From an uncultured Lachnospiraceae bacterium (GTDB lineage: Bacteria; Bacillota; Clostridia; Lachnospirales; Lachnospiraceae), in contig CAMXPV010000006.1 of the NCBI GenBank assembly GCA_947245585.1, positions 40,607 through 104,606 of the forward strand: DNA of 64,000 nt, in the 5' to 3' direction. A program made the position numbers and the translations under genes. Positions 1-8,771 of this stretch are shown here, in pieces. Each line of letters starts with the position of its first letter. Position 1 is the first letter of the stretch. The notes beneath the pieces are model-generated. The model was not told where the DNA came from, did no database searches, and saw only the letters and a program-made list of their open reading frames with translations.

Positions 1-313
1 AGGTGAGCAGCTTCCCGATCTGTCCCCTTTTCAGATAGACCTTCATGCCATCTCCCCAATCCGGCGGAAAAAACTTGTAATTTAACACTCCAAGATTCAC
101 ATCCGAAAACTGCTCCTTCGCAAACACGTCCTCATATTTGATGTTACACCACTTCTCCAACTGCCAGATTACGATCACATTAGGGATCTGATATCTCTTA
201 GCAAGTTCATATGCCTGCATCAGGGAAACACACCGACTGGTAATGCCGCTGTAAACATGAACGCAAATACAGTTCTCTTTCTCATACATGTCCTTGTAAA
301 CGGATTTCTTCAT
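1..313 (-). CDS. Partial protein of unknown function, possibly a fucosyltransferase-like enzyme (3' end outside window)
   Basis: The ATG at 311-313 follows a GGAG ribosome site (GGAGCGAGC then ATG), 14 bases after the stop of the aminotransferase gene. 104 codons are open to the window edge. The visible part has a pattern of alternating hydrophobic strands (ICVHVYSG, then a helix with SLMQAYELAKRY, then PNVIVIWQ). It continues with a Trp/Cys-containing stretch (LEKWCNIKYEDVF). The layout of a first strand, a helix with LAKRY and a VIW strand recalls the N-terminal half of NodZ/FUT8-like GT-B fucosyltransferases, but the GxGNR loop is not visible here. It is the last gene seen in the operon and probably continues the glycosyltransferase series. 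The start and coding status are well supported; the function is a guess. Confidence 0.7.
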   Translation of the reverse strand, partial: MKKSVYKDMYEKENCICVHVYSGITSRCVSLMQAYELAKRYQIPNVIVIWQLEKWCNIKYEDVFAKEQFSDVNLGVLNYKFFPPDWGDGMKVYLKRGQIGKLLT

Positions 314-327
314 GCTCGCTCCTATTG

Positions 328-1437
328 TCAAATCAATTTACTGATCGCCTCCATGTCACGCTCCTCCAGATACGCGTGCATGGGGAGCGACAAACAGGTC
401 CTGCATGTCTCCTCCGCAGTCCTGCATTCGCCTTTGTCTGTCCGGATCTTCGCGAAAGCCTTCATCACATGCAGCGGTTTTCGATAATACATCATGCTCG
501 GAATTCCGGCCTCCTTCAACCGAAGCGCCGCTTCCTCCCGCTGTTTTTCATCTGCAAACCGCACCGTGTACTGAGCCCAGCTCGAATTATATCCCGGCAG
601 AATCGTGGGAGTTTTCACCCTATCCCGCAGCCGTTCGGTATAGAAATCCGCCGCCCGGTTGCAGCCCTCCAATTCCTCCTCAAAAAACCGCAGTTTTTGT
701 AGCAGCACCGCCGCCTGCACCGTATCCAGTCTGGAATTCATGCCGATACGGATATTGTCGTATTTATCAAAGCCTTTGCCGTGCACTTTATAGGAGCGGA
801 TCAACTCCGCCCACTGGTCATTGTCCGTAAAGACCGCGCCGCCGTCCCCGTAACAGCCAAGGGGCTTCGCCGGGAAAAAGGACGTGGTGGAGATATCGCC
901 AAAACTGCAGGCCCTCTTCTCCCCAATCCTGCCGCCAAAGCCCTGGGCGGCATCCTCTAACAGCAAAAGCCCATGCTTCTCTGTTATCTCACGAATCTTT
1001 TCATATTCGGCGCACTGCCCGAACAAATCCACGGCAATTACCGCCCGGGGCCGCAGTCTTCCTTCCGCTTTGACAGCGGCCACCGCCCTCTCAAGCGCCT
1101 GTGGCGATAGATTGAAAGTATCTCCGTCTATGTCCACAAAGACCGGCTCCGCGCCCACCCATGGCACTACCTCCGCGGTGGAAAAAAACGTGAAATCCGG
1201 AACAAAAACAGCGTCCCCCTCTTTCACGCCCCATGCCATCAAAGCAAGCAGCAGCGCATCCGTCCCATTGGCGCAGGAAATACAGTGCTTTGCACCCACA
1301 TAGTCCGCAAGCGCCTCCTCCAACCGCGCCACCGGCTCACCGCCGATAAACTGTCCTTTCGCCACGACTTCCTTTATTGCCCCGTCTATGGCTTCTTTGT
1401 GTCTGTTATACTGTGCCTTTAAATCCCTGAATTCCAT
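328..1437 (-). CDS. DegT/DnrJ/EryC1/StrS (WbpE-like) sugar aminotransferase
   Basis: PLP-dependent aminotransferase of 369 residues, the normal size for the DegT/DnrJ family. It transfers an amino group, usually from glutamate, to a keto sugar nucleotide. Diagnostic stretches are ANGTDALLLAL (about 56-66), EDAAQGFGG (161-169), the PLP-lysine segment SFFPAKPLG (Lys191) and GYGD-like CYGDGG. NSRLDTVQAA follows and the C-terminal LSLPMHAYL closes it. The SFFPSKPLGCYGDGG-like segment and the 2-epimerase just upstream resemble WbpE, which with WbpI makes UDP-2,3-diacetamido uronic acids. A related 3- or 4-keto-sugar aminotransferase cannot be excluded. The ATG lies 18 bases after the epimerase stop, with only a weak purine-rich ribosome site. 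The oxidase and acetyltransferase partners (WbpB, WbpD) are not in the window. Confidence 0.92.
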   Translation of the reverse strand: MEFRDLKAQYNRHKEAIDGAIKEVVAKGQFIGGEPVARLEEALADYVGAKHCISCANGTDALLLALMAWGVKEGDAVFVPDFTFFSTAEVVPWVGAEPVFVDIDGDTFNLSPQALERAVAAVKAEGRLRPRAVIAVDLFGQCAEYEKIREITEKHGLLLLEDAAQGFGGRIGEKRACSFGDISTTSFFPAKPLGCYGDGGAVFTDNDQWAELIRSYKVHGKGFDKYDNIRIGMNSRLDTVQAAVLLQKLRFFEEELEGCNRAADFYTERLRDRVKTPTILPGYNSSWAQYTVRFADEKQREEAALRLKEAGIPSMMYYRKPLHVMKAFAKIRTDKGECRTAEETCRTCLSLPMHAYLEERDMEAISKLI

Positions 1438-1455
1438 CTCGTCTTCTCTTTCTCT

Positions 1456-2526
1456 CTAAAGATAGCCTCTCTCCCGCAGCGCCTGCACCATCTTGGAAGC
1501 CGCATGTCCGTCCCCGTAGAACCTGGGCCGGTCGGCCACCTCCACATGCTTTGCCTTCGATGCAAAGCGCAGGGCATCCACCACACTCTCCTCGCTCTGA
1601 GGATCAACCTTGTGCAGCCAGTCAATATTGACCAAGTCCTCCCATATATCAACGTCCAACATAAACAGGCATTTCGCGCCCGCAAAAGAAGACTCCTTGG
1701 ATACGCCGCCGGAATCCGTCAAAATCAGTTTCGCGCTCTGCATGAGCTTCACCATCTCCACATAGCCCACCGACTCTATGATCTCAAAATTCGGGATCGC
1801 ATTCGCCCTCTCCCACAAACCGTATTCCTGCAGACATTTCCTTGTGCGCGGATGCATCGGACAGACCACCCGCCCGCCCAGACGTTCCACCAACCGCAGA
1901 ATACTCTCCATGCGCTCCCTGTCGGAGGTGTTCTCCTGCCTGTGCCATGTCATGACAATCGTCTCTTCCTGCGCTTCCTCCTGCGCCTGCTGCCCGGCAA
2001 TCACAAGATAAGTGTCGTACATGATATCACCCGTCATACAGCCGCGTTCTGCCAAGCCCTCCCGTTGCAGATTCTGCATGGAAATCTCATCCGGACAAAA
2101 CAGGATATCCGACAGATGATCCGCCACAATCCTGTTGCACTCCTCCGGATTCGACTTGTGGTGCACCCGGGGCCCGGCCTCCACATGGGCGATCGGAATG
2201 CACAGCTTGGAAGCCGCCACCGCGCCCGCCAAAGTGGTATTCGTATCCCCGTACAAAATAACAAGCGCCGGCTTCGCGCGCAGCAGTTCCTCCTCGATCC
2301 CTGTCATCGCCTTCGCCGTCACCTGCGCGTGACTTCCGCCGCCCGCCGCCAAATTGACATAGGGCTTTGGAATATTCAATTCCCGGAAAAAAACATCCGA
2401 CATGTTTTCGTCGTAATGCTGTCCGCTGTGAATGATATTCTGTTCACAGCCCGCCTTCTTAAGCTCGTGATATAGCGCCGCCAGTTTGATAAACTGCGGT
2501 CTGTTTCCCACAATGTGAGTGATCAT
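1456..2526 (-). CDS. wecB: Non-hydrolysing UDP-GlcNAc (or UDP-GlcNAc3NAcA) 2-epimerase
   Basis: GT-B-fold sugar-nucleotide 2-epimerase of 356 residues, cytoplasmic, interconverting gluco and manno forms of a 2-acetamido sugar nucleotide. Family motifs are present: GNRPQFIK near the N-terminus, HSGQHYDENMSD, YGDTNTTLAGA, HVEAG, PEECNR, MHPRT and LTDSGGVSKES. These cover the usual substrate and UDP-binding regions. Its partner, the WbpE-like aminotransferase directly downstream, suggests a WbpI-type substrate (UDP-2,3-diacetamido-glucuronate). That is inferred from context only, and plain WecB activity is the alternative. The product could feed the GT26 domain at 25,280-27,220, whose family uses UDP-ManNAc. 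The ATG follows AGGGGCGT, 68 bases after the GT4 stop. Confidence 0.92.
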   Translation of the reverse strand: MITHIVGNRPQFIKLAALYHELKKAGCEQNIIHSGQHYDENMSDVFFRELNIPKPYVNLAAGGGSHAQVTAKAMTGIEEELLRAKPALVILYGDTNTTLAGAVAASKLCIPIAHVEAGPRVHHKSNPEECNRIVADHLSDILFCPDEISMQNLQREGLAERGCMTGDIMYDTYLVIAGQQAQEEAQEETIVMTWHRQENTSDRERMESILRLVERLGGRVVCPMHPRTRKCLQEYGLWERANAIPNFEIIESVGYVEMVKLMQSAKLILTDSGGVSKESSFAGAKCLFMLDVDIWEDLVNIDWLHKVDPQSEESVVDALRFASKAKHVEVADRPRFYGDGHAASKMVQALRERGYL

Positions 2527-2594
2527 ACGCCCCTGTACCGCCTTCTGTATTTTCAGCCCCTCAAGCCGCCGCCACAGTGGATTTCACCACCGCT

Positions 2595-3707
2595 TTACCG
2601 GCCGATATAGTCCACGATGGGCTTCATCACTGCCTCCATGCTGACATGTTCCCTCGCAAACTGCCGGATCGTGTCCGCCAGGCGGCCCTTGTCAGCCTCC
2701 ATACACTTTATTTTCTCATAAAATGCCACAATATCTTCCGTCTTTACCGTGCTGGCATCGTTTGGAAATACCAGGGCGTAGGGATAATCTTTGTCCAGTA
2801 CGTCGATGGCGCAGCCCGCAAGAAGGGGCATCCCCTTGGCAAGGCACTCCCGGGATTTCAAAGCTCCCATTTTTCCATAAAACCGGGCCTTGTACATGCC
2901 GAAGGAAACCAACGCAATATCGCATTTGTCGTACAGCCTGTCCAGATCTTCCCCCACCATGGTGGGGTAGAAATGCACATATGACTCCAGTCCGTATCTG
3001 TCTGTCAATTCCTGATAGAACGGTTTCTCCGGCCCGTCCCCCACCAGATGCACATGCACCTGACAGGGGCGGTCGCCGTCCGCGCTGTAATACCGGTGCA
3101 GTCCCTCTATGATGCGCTCATATCCGTGATGCCTCTGCATAAACGCCACGCCGATCAGATTGATCTGTCCCTCCGTAAAGCTGCCGCCGATCTTTGACAT
3201 ACGCTCCACGTTGATGCCATTGTAGGTTCTGATCGTGGGAATCCCGAAGATTTCCCGATCCTCCGTATAGGTCACAAAACGGTCCACATATTTTTTCAAC
3301 CGTGGACGGTAGATTCTCTCCTTGATATAGAACGGCCACGCATTCCACTTTCCAAAGTCATCCCCGTCATAGGGATAACTGAATATTTCTATGACAATCT
3401 TACAGGAAGGATACCGTTGCTTTATCTTTTTCCAAAATCTGACATAAGCCCTGTCCGCAACTGCCCGTCTGACGTACACGAAATCGGGATGATCCAACCG
3501 CGCAAAAGCTTCCTCGTAATCCCTTGTGATGGAAGCCGTGGGAAACAAGCCTGCGATTCTCTGCAAAAGCGTCCGTTTCGGCGTTTCGACCTCAATCTCC
3601 TGCATGTCAAAATACTTGCGAAACTCTTCCAACTGCATGTCTATTTTCTTGCTGACGCCGACGGACTGACGCCCCTGAAAATGAAGGTAATAGCCTTTTT
3701 TCATCAT
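2595..3707 (-). CDS. Glycosyltransferase, GT4-like (GT-B fold)
   Basis: Cytoplasmic GT-B glycosyltransferase of 370 residues. The start chosen is the first of two tandem ATGs (3705-3707) behind AAGGGAG; the reading frame is open further upstream but overlaps the previous gene. The C-terminal half has the GT4 layout: a strand with INLIGVA and RHHGYER, then HVHLVGDGPE, then CDIALVSFGMY and a late glutamate segment GALKSRECLAKGMPLLAG. The usual E-x7-E is not exact, so donor binding may differ from typical GT4. The N-terminal half is unusual, beginning MMKKGYYLHFQG. Donor and acceptor are unknown. It sits between the SGNH acylation partner and the 2-epimerase. Confidence 0.85.
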   Translation of the reverse strand: MMKKGYYLHFQGRQSVGVSKKIDMQLEEFRKYFDMQEIEVETPKRTLLQRIAGLFPTASITRDYEEAFARLDHPDFVYVRRAVADRAYVRFWKKIKQRYPSCKIVIEIFSYPYDGDDFGKWNAWPFYIKERIYRPRLKKYVDRFVTYTEDREIFGIPTIRTYNGINVERMSKIGGSFTEGQINLIGVAFMQRHHGYERIIEGLHRYYSADGDRPCQVHVHLVGDGPEKPFYQELTDRYGLESYVHFYPTMVGEDLDRLYDKCDIALVSFGMYKARFYGKMGALKSRECLAKGMPLLAGCAIDVLDKDYPYALVFPNDASTVKTEDIVAFYEKIKCMEADKGRLADTIRQFAREHVSMEAVMKPIVDYIGR

Positions 3708-3741
3708 AGCACACTCCCTTTCTAATTGCAAACGCGCCAGG

Positions 3742-5169
3742 TTACCGGCAAAGCTGATAATCATTGTCCGCATCAATGCCAAACGAATCTGCGACAATGC
3801 CCGTAACGCCGTCAAAAACCACAATGTTTATTCCATTCTCCACTGTGTGATAGTTCTGATTGTCAATGACGATTTCATTGTCATATCCACCGTCCGGTCT
3901 CTGCACTCTCCTGAGCCCAAAATCATGCCGGTCAGTCTCAAAATACCGTGAAGCTTCCCCGTCGCCGCTGTTCCATACGGCATCGCCTCCCGCAAAATAC
4001 CACAGGCCGCCGCCCTGCACGTCGTCAATTCCCAGTCCGCCAAGCACGCTGTTTACCGTCTCTTCCTCCAACTGACAATACCCGTCTACCGAGAGAAAAA
4101 CATGATAGTTGTCCTTCCCCAAATATTCCGGCACCTTGTCTGCATCAGCAGTCTCCCGCAGCTCCACATCCTCCAACAAAGCATATAAATATGCCGCATC
4201 CTGCTCCCAACTGTCATAGGCGGGATCTCCCCTGTGATCCGGAATTTTATACTGTCCTGCAATATATTCTCCCCACTGAGACGTGAATTTACAACTGCCC
4301 CTGCCGTTTAAGTGGGAAGTATTATACATATCCGTCCCGTAGTCGATATACACTTCATCTTCCATAAAATTATAATTGAAAAAGGGCACCTCATACTCCT
4401 GCGCAATTGCCTGCGCCGTGCGAAACCGCTTTTGATCTTCCTGCGTCATGCCGCCAAAAGGGGCAATCACAACCATAATAGGAATATTTTTCTCCTGCGC
4501 AAGCTCAAGGATCGCCCGATAATATTTTTCTGTCTTTTCCATGAGCGCAATCGAGCCTGTGCACGTACCGAAATCGGGCTGTCCCATCTGCTGTGTCGTC
4601 ATACCCATTTCAAAGCCCTTCCAACCCCTGTACCTCTCCGCTTTCTTTTCGGATGTGAAGTCTTCCTCCGACAATTCCGTATACCGGTCATGGTATTGGG
4701 TATATCCAAGCAGATATCCCATCCACTGTTCCCTCGGCACACTGGCCTTGATCGCATCGATTCTGTTTCGGGACCATTTCAATCCGTATGTGCTCTTGAT
4801 CACAAAACCCGCAGACTGATATTCCTCCTCTTCCAACAGGCGGTACCCCTCCAACACGATCAGTTTCGGCGTCTGGGTCTTAAGCGCCTCTTTCAGATAA
4901 TAGTAAGAATTCCAGAGAGGCTGTGCGGATGCCGTCAGCAGATAGGATGAGATGCCCTGCTCTCTCCACAAAACCCCCGTGTTGAAGCTCATATACGCAT
5001 GGCTGCTGCCGAGTATCAACACATCGACGGAATTGTCCTCCAATTCATAAAATTTTGCCACGCTGTAGATGCCGTCGTCATATTTCACCGCAAGCACACG
5101 ATTGGCCTGCCACAATAAAACACATAAAATCAATGCGCCTGCGATAAACTTAACCGCTGTTTTTTTCAT
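3742..5169 (-). CDS. SGNH/GDSL-like membrane-anchored protein (DltD/AlgX-like partner of the MBOAT)
   Basis: 475-residue protein with one N-terminal membrane helix (about residues 7-27), the rest predicted outside the cell. The SGNH nucleophile block is LILGSSHAYM (GSS at 54-56). A late DMYNTSHLNGRG supplies the Asp and His end of the fold and resembles the HLNxxG block of DltD/AlgJ-type proteins. Such proteins pass acyl groups delivered by an MBOAT to a polysaccharide, and the gene directly upstream is an AlgI-like MBOAT. The C-terminal about 150 residues (after the DHRGDPAYD segment) are an extra domain I do not recognise. The start is the fifth codon of the open frame: GGAGG lies five bases before this ATG. 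O-acetylation is the likeliest activity but is inferred. Confidence 0.8.
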   Translation of the reverse strand: MKKTAVKFIAGALILCVLLWQANRVLAVKYDDGIYSVAKFYELEDNSVDVLILGSSHAYMSFNTGVLWREQGISSYLLTASAQPLWNSYYYLKEALKTQTPKLIVLEGYRLLEEEEYQSAGFVIKSTYGLKWSRNRIDAIKASVPREQWMGYLLGYTQYHDRYTELSEEDFTSEKKAERYRGWKGFEMGMTTQQMGQPDFGTCTGSIALMEKTEKYYRAILELAQEKNIPIMVVIAPFGGMTQEDQKRFRTAQAIAQEYEVPFFNYNFMEDEVYIDYGTDMYNTSHLNGRGSCKFTSQWGEYIAGQYKIPDHRGDPAYDSWEQDAAYLYALLEDVELRETADADKVPEYLGKDNYHVFLSVDGYCQLEEETVNSVLGGLGIDDVQGGGLWYFAGGDAVWNSGDGEASRYFETDRHDFGLRRVQRPDGGYDNEIVIDNQNYHTVENGINIVVFDGVTGIVADSFGIDADNDYQLCR

Positions 5170-5214
5170 TTCCGCCTCCATACCCGGACTTCCCGCAAAG
5201 ACTGTAAGCCCCGG

Positions 5215-6708
5215 CTAAAACTGAAAATAGATGAACTGCTGCGGATCATAACCCGCGCCGTATTTGCCAAACACAAAAATCATAAGCACCAATCCGAACG
5301 AAACGCCCCATCGGAACCAAAGATTTTGCGTCATCAAAAAGGCATCCAACGTCATCTTTCTCCTGTACCTGATCAAATCCACCAGACACAGAATGCAGAT
5401 CGCAACTACCAAAATGTTCATTTCCGGCCGCTCCAACCCCAATGTATAAAGGTCCCCGTTGAAAAATTTCCAGGGCGTGGGCCTGATCCAGATTCTCCGT
5501 ATATAGCCGAAGGCATCCCTGAGTGAGCTGGCGCGAAAGAAAATCCACGCAAACACGACAAGGATAAAGGTCACGGCCGCCTGCAGGAACTTCCAACTAA
5601 AGCACTCCGTATCCACGCGCAGTCTGCGAATGCACTTTTCCCTGTAGAGCGTTAGGAGATCCCCGATCACCTGGTATGCGCCGTGTATGCCGCCCCAAAC
5701 CACATAAGACCAGTTTGCGCCGTGCCAGAGGCCGCTCGTCAGAAAAACAATCATGATATTCACCGCTTTTCTGACACGTCCTTTTCGATTTCCTCCTAAC
5801 GGAATATACAGATAATCTCGAAACCATGTGCTCAGCGAGATATGCCACCGGCTCCAGAAATCGCGTATGCTGCACGCAAAATAAGGCGTATTGAAATTCT
5901 CCATCAGCGCAAATCCCATGATTTTTGCGGCCCCGATCGCAATGAGGGAATAACTCCCAAAGTCGCAGTAAATCTGTACCGCAAACAGGACCGCCGCCAA
6001 AATCAGTTCCGCGCTGCCATACATGTGATAATTGTCAAAAACCGTGTTTACCAATATGGCTGCCCTGTCCGCAATCACCATCTTCATAAAAAAGCCCCAT
6101 ATCATCAAAATCGCCCCGGAAGATATCCTCCTGGCATTCCACAGCTTGATCTGCCGGATATTCTGCATCTGGGACAACAGATTCTTTGACCGCTCGATGG
6201 GCCCCGCCACAAGCTGCGGAAAAAAAGACACAAACAGAGCATAGCGGATGAGATTCCTCTCCGCTTTTATCTCTCCCCGATAAACGTCAATCGTATATCC
6301 CAGGGCCTGAAACGTATAAAAAGAAATACCCACAGGAAGCAGAAACGAAAATCTTTGATCAATGCCTCCTATATGTAGAAGCCGCAGTCCTTTGTCCAAC
6401 GAACTGATGAAAAAATTGCCGTACTTAAAGAGAAGCAAAATCCCCAGATTCACGCCCAGGCAGGAAAACAGCACCGTCAGCGCCCTGCCCTTACGGCCGC
6501 CGTTTTTGCACCTGTCTATGATCACCCCGCTCAGATAGGTAAGCAGCGTGGAAGCTGCAATCAGCGCCGCATATTTGGCATTCCAACTCATATAAAAATA
6601 ATAGCTCGCCGCCAGCAGCCAGACCTGACGCGCCGCTTTGGGGATGACAAAATACAGCGCCACCACAATTGGAAAAAAGAACATAAAATCAATTGAATTA
6701 AATTCCAT
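5215..6708 (-). CDS. MBOAT-family O-acyltransferase (AlgI-like)
   Basis: Polytopic membrane protein of 497 residues, the usual AlgI size. Both conserved MBOAT histidines are visible: FWSRWHISLSTWFRDY (His289) and LTSGLWHG (His329, the presumed catalytic residue). FPQLVAGPIERS, DFGSYS and the characteristic C-terminus FIYFQF are also present. It moves an acyl group, typically acetyl, from a cytoplasmic donor to an outside SGNH protein or sugar. The SGNH protein lies immediately downstream. The ATG is preceded by GGAGTAGGGAGT and starts just after the stop of the GT2 gene. This is one of two MBOAT genes in the window; the other (58,291) is DltB-like and paired with a carrier protein. Confidence 0.93.
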   Translation of the reverse strand: MEFNSIDFMFFFPIVVALYFVIPKAARQVWLLAASYYFYMSWNAKYAALIAASTLLTYLSGVIIDRCKNGGRKGRALTVLFSCLGVNLGILLLFKYGNFFISSLDKGLRLLHIGGIDQRFSFLLPVGISFYTFQALGYTIDVYRGEIKAERNLIRYALFVSFFPQLVAGPIERSKNLLSQMQNIRQIKLWNARRISSGAILMIWGFFMKMVIADRAAILVNTVFDNYHMYGSAELILAAVLFAVQIYCDFGSYSLIAIGAAKIMGFALMENFNTPYFACSIRDFWSRWHISLSTWFRDYLYIPLGGNRKGRVRKAVNIMIVFLTSGLWHGANWSYVVWGGIHGAYQVIGDLLTLYREKCIRRLRVDTECFSWKFLQAAVTFILVVFAWIFFRASSLRDAFGYIRRIWIRPTPWKFFNGDLYTLGLERPEMNILVVAICILCLVDLIRYRRKMTLDAFLMTQNLWFRWGVSFGLVLMIFVFGKYGAGYDPQQFIYFQF

Positions 6709-6713
6709 ACTCC

Positions 6714-7631
6714 CTACTCCTCAGCCTCTTTTCCGAATCTTCCCCTGTGAAAGTCCCTGATGCCGCGCCAGGTAGCCTGTACTAACGCACCCTTCCCGTG
6801 GAGCAGCCACAAAAGACAGCAGGCCGTCCGGTTTGCCACATAATAGGCAAGAAAAAGGGGATACCGCCGCCCCATGCGCAGCCGGTTGCACAACAGCCAG
6901 TTCCTGGCGATATAATAGGCGCAGAGCGGGCTGTCCGCCCCCTTCGTGCTGGCGCCCACCTTATGATACATCACAGCCTGCGGACAATAATAGATCGCAA
7001 TTCCCAGTTCCCGCAGACGAAAACTGTACTCCGTGTCCTCATAGTAGAGGAAAAACCGCTCATCCAGCAGGCCTGCCCGCCCGATGACCTGCATCGGCAA
7101 AAACAGACAGCAGCCCGTACCGAAAGAGACCCTGCGCTCCTCCTCATACTGCCCCCTGTCCTCCTCATTCAGGCCGATATGCCTGGCCTTTTGCACCACA
7201 GGCGACACGCTTCCCCCCGCAGACCAGATGCGCTTCCGGTCGTCGCTGTAACAGATCTTCGGCACAATCACGCTGTCCGGATGCCTCTGGGCGCAGGAGA
7301 GAAGTGCCGAAAGCATATTGCTCTCTATCTCGGTATCGTTATTTAACAGCAGCGCCGCGTCCGCTCCCCAGACCATTGCACGGCGGATTCCCACATTGTT
7401 GGCATAAGAAAACCCATAGTTTTCATCCAGTTCCACCATTTCGACCCGTTCATCCGCTCCATACCGCGCCCGGAGCATCTGCATGGAATCGTCATCGGAG
7501 GCGTTGTCCGCCACAATGATCCGTATCTGGCCGTCTATCCGGTTGGCAAGCACGGATTCGATACAAGCCTCGTTATACTGTTTTCCGTTATAGTTGACTA
7601 AAATAACCGCCAGTTTCACAAAAACCACCAC
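6714..7631 (-). CDS. Glycosyltransferase family 2 (rhamnosyltransferase-like)
   Basis: Cytoplasmic GT-A enzyme of 305 residues. It starts with LAVILVNYNG, has ADNASDDDS, the metal-binding LNNDTEIE and the acceptor-side segment FFLYYEDTEYSFRLRE. That last block is typical of WbbL-type rhamnosyltransferases and related GT2 proteins. The C-terminal region carries a hydrophobic, basic tail (LFLAYYVANRTACCLLW) that may touch the membrane. Initiation is GTG. Three in-frame GTG codons lie close together behind GAGAGG, so the true start may be up to four codons later. It is followed six bases later by the AlgI-like MBOAT gene. Sugar specificity is not known. Confidence 0.88.
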   Translation of the reverse strand: MVVFVKLAVILVNYNGKQYNEACIESVLANRIDGQIRIIVADNASDDDSMQMLRARYGADERVEMVELDENYGFSYANNVGIRRAMVWGADAALLLNNDTEIESNMLSALLSCAQRHPDSVIVPKICYSDDRKRIWSAGGSVSPVVQKARHIGLNEEDRGQYEEERRVSFGTGCCLFLPMQVIGRAGLLDERFFLYYEDTEYSFRLRELGIAIYYCPQAVMYHKVGASTKGADSPLCAYYIARNWLLCNRLRMGRRYPLFLAYYVANRTACCLLWLLHGKGALVQATWRGIRDFHRGRFGKEAEE

Positions 7632-7638
7632 AATCCTC

Positions 7639-8754
7639 TCATGCGAACAAATCCGACAGCGTCCGATAATACTTCTCCGTCAGCCTCATCTGATCATACA
7701 CGCCAAAATCCATTTCCGCAATCCGGTCCACAGGATTTTCCATCGCCGCAATCCATTGTCCCGTATCGTAAGGGTCCTTCACATAGTTCGCCTTCCCCTG
7801 CGTCACCTCGGGAATGCAGGCTCGGTCCGTCGTGATCACAACCGCGCCAAAGAGCATCGCCTCGATAGGCGGCATTCCAAACCCCTCAAACACACTGGGA
7901 AAGAGAAAGGCTCTGCAATGGCGGTACAGCGTATTTCTCTCCTCATTCTCCACAAATCCCGTGAGCGTGATCTCCCGCTCCAGTCCTCTCTCTGCAATCC
8001 GCCGCTCCAGGCTTTCCCTTCCCGCCCCGTTCACACCGGAAATGAGAAGCCGGCAGGGCAGATCAATCTGTTCCCGCTTCACCCATTCCATAACGGCGAT
8101 CAATGTCTCCAGATTCTTGTGGGGAATCATCTGCGAAACCGTATAATAGTATGCCTTCTCCTCGATCTGATACTGCTCTGCCAACCGTTCAAAGGAAACC
8201 GTCTGATTGAGGTCCACGGTAATCGGATTATAGATCGTGGTGATTCGTTCCGGCTTCACATGATATCTGTTTACAATATCTTCCTTCACCCAATCGGAAA
8301 TCGCAATGATATGTCTGGAAAAATGCACGTCAAGCCACCAACACAATTTGGAGTAGGCGATCTCGTGAAAAGGGTGGTATTCCGGATAGTGGGCCGCCTG
8401 CAGATCGTGAATCGTGTTCACATAGACAACGCCGCCGTTGAAAAGCGGCCTGCAGTACACGGGCGAAAAGCATTTCCGGATGCCGTGCTTCCTAAGGAAT
8501 CGGTTCTCACAAAAAAACTGCCAGAGAATGCGCCCGGCAATGTTGGCGGAACAAACCTTCGTCTCCAACAATTCGATCCGCTCATCCTGCACATAATGCA
8601 AAAAGGTATCCCGGTTGTCCGCAGACACGAGCAAAAAAAGATGAAACGGCTCCTTCAGCCGTAAAAAGCCATCCAGAAGATTTCTGATATAAAATTCCGT
8701 TCCGCCCACCTTTTTGGGCCGAAGCCAAAGTAAGTCCACCGCTATCTCGCGCAT
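7639..8754 (-). CDS. Glycosyltransferase family 4
   Basis: GT-B enzyme of 371 residues with a clear GT4 C-terminal domain. It contains YTVSQMIPHKNLETLI, LLISGVNGAG, ITLTGFVENEE and the donor-binding E-x7-E block FPSVFEGFGMPPIEAM. The N-terminus has LRPKKVGGTEFYIRNL, the glycine-rich acceptor loop. It resembles mannosyl- and rhamnosyltransferases of the WbdA/RfaG type, but the substrate cannot be read off. The ATG follows GGAGAAAACG, 17 bases after the CotH gene. The gene is seven bases from the following GT2, so the two are probably translated together. Confidence 0.92.
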   Translation of the reverse strand: MREIAVDLLWLRPKKVGGTEFYIRNLLDGFLRLKEPFHLFLLVSADNRDTFLHYVQDERIELLETKVCSANIAGRILWQFFCENRFLRKHGIRKCFSPVYCRPLFNGGVVYVNTIHDLQAAHYPEYHPFHEIAYSKLCWWLDVHFSRHIIAISDWVKEDIVNRYHVKPERITTIYNPITVDLNQTVSFERLAEQYQIEEKAYYYTVSQMIPHKNLETLIAVMEWVKREQIDLPCRLLISGVNGAGRESLERRIAERGLEREITLTGFVENEERNTLYRHCRAFLFPSVFEGFGMPPIEAMLFGAVVITTDRACIPEVTQGKANYVKDPYDTGQWIAAMENPVDRIAEMDFGVYDQMRLTEKYYRTLSDLFA

Positions 8755-8771
8755 CGTTTTCTCCGTCCCTT

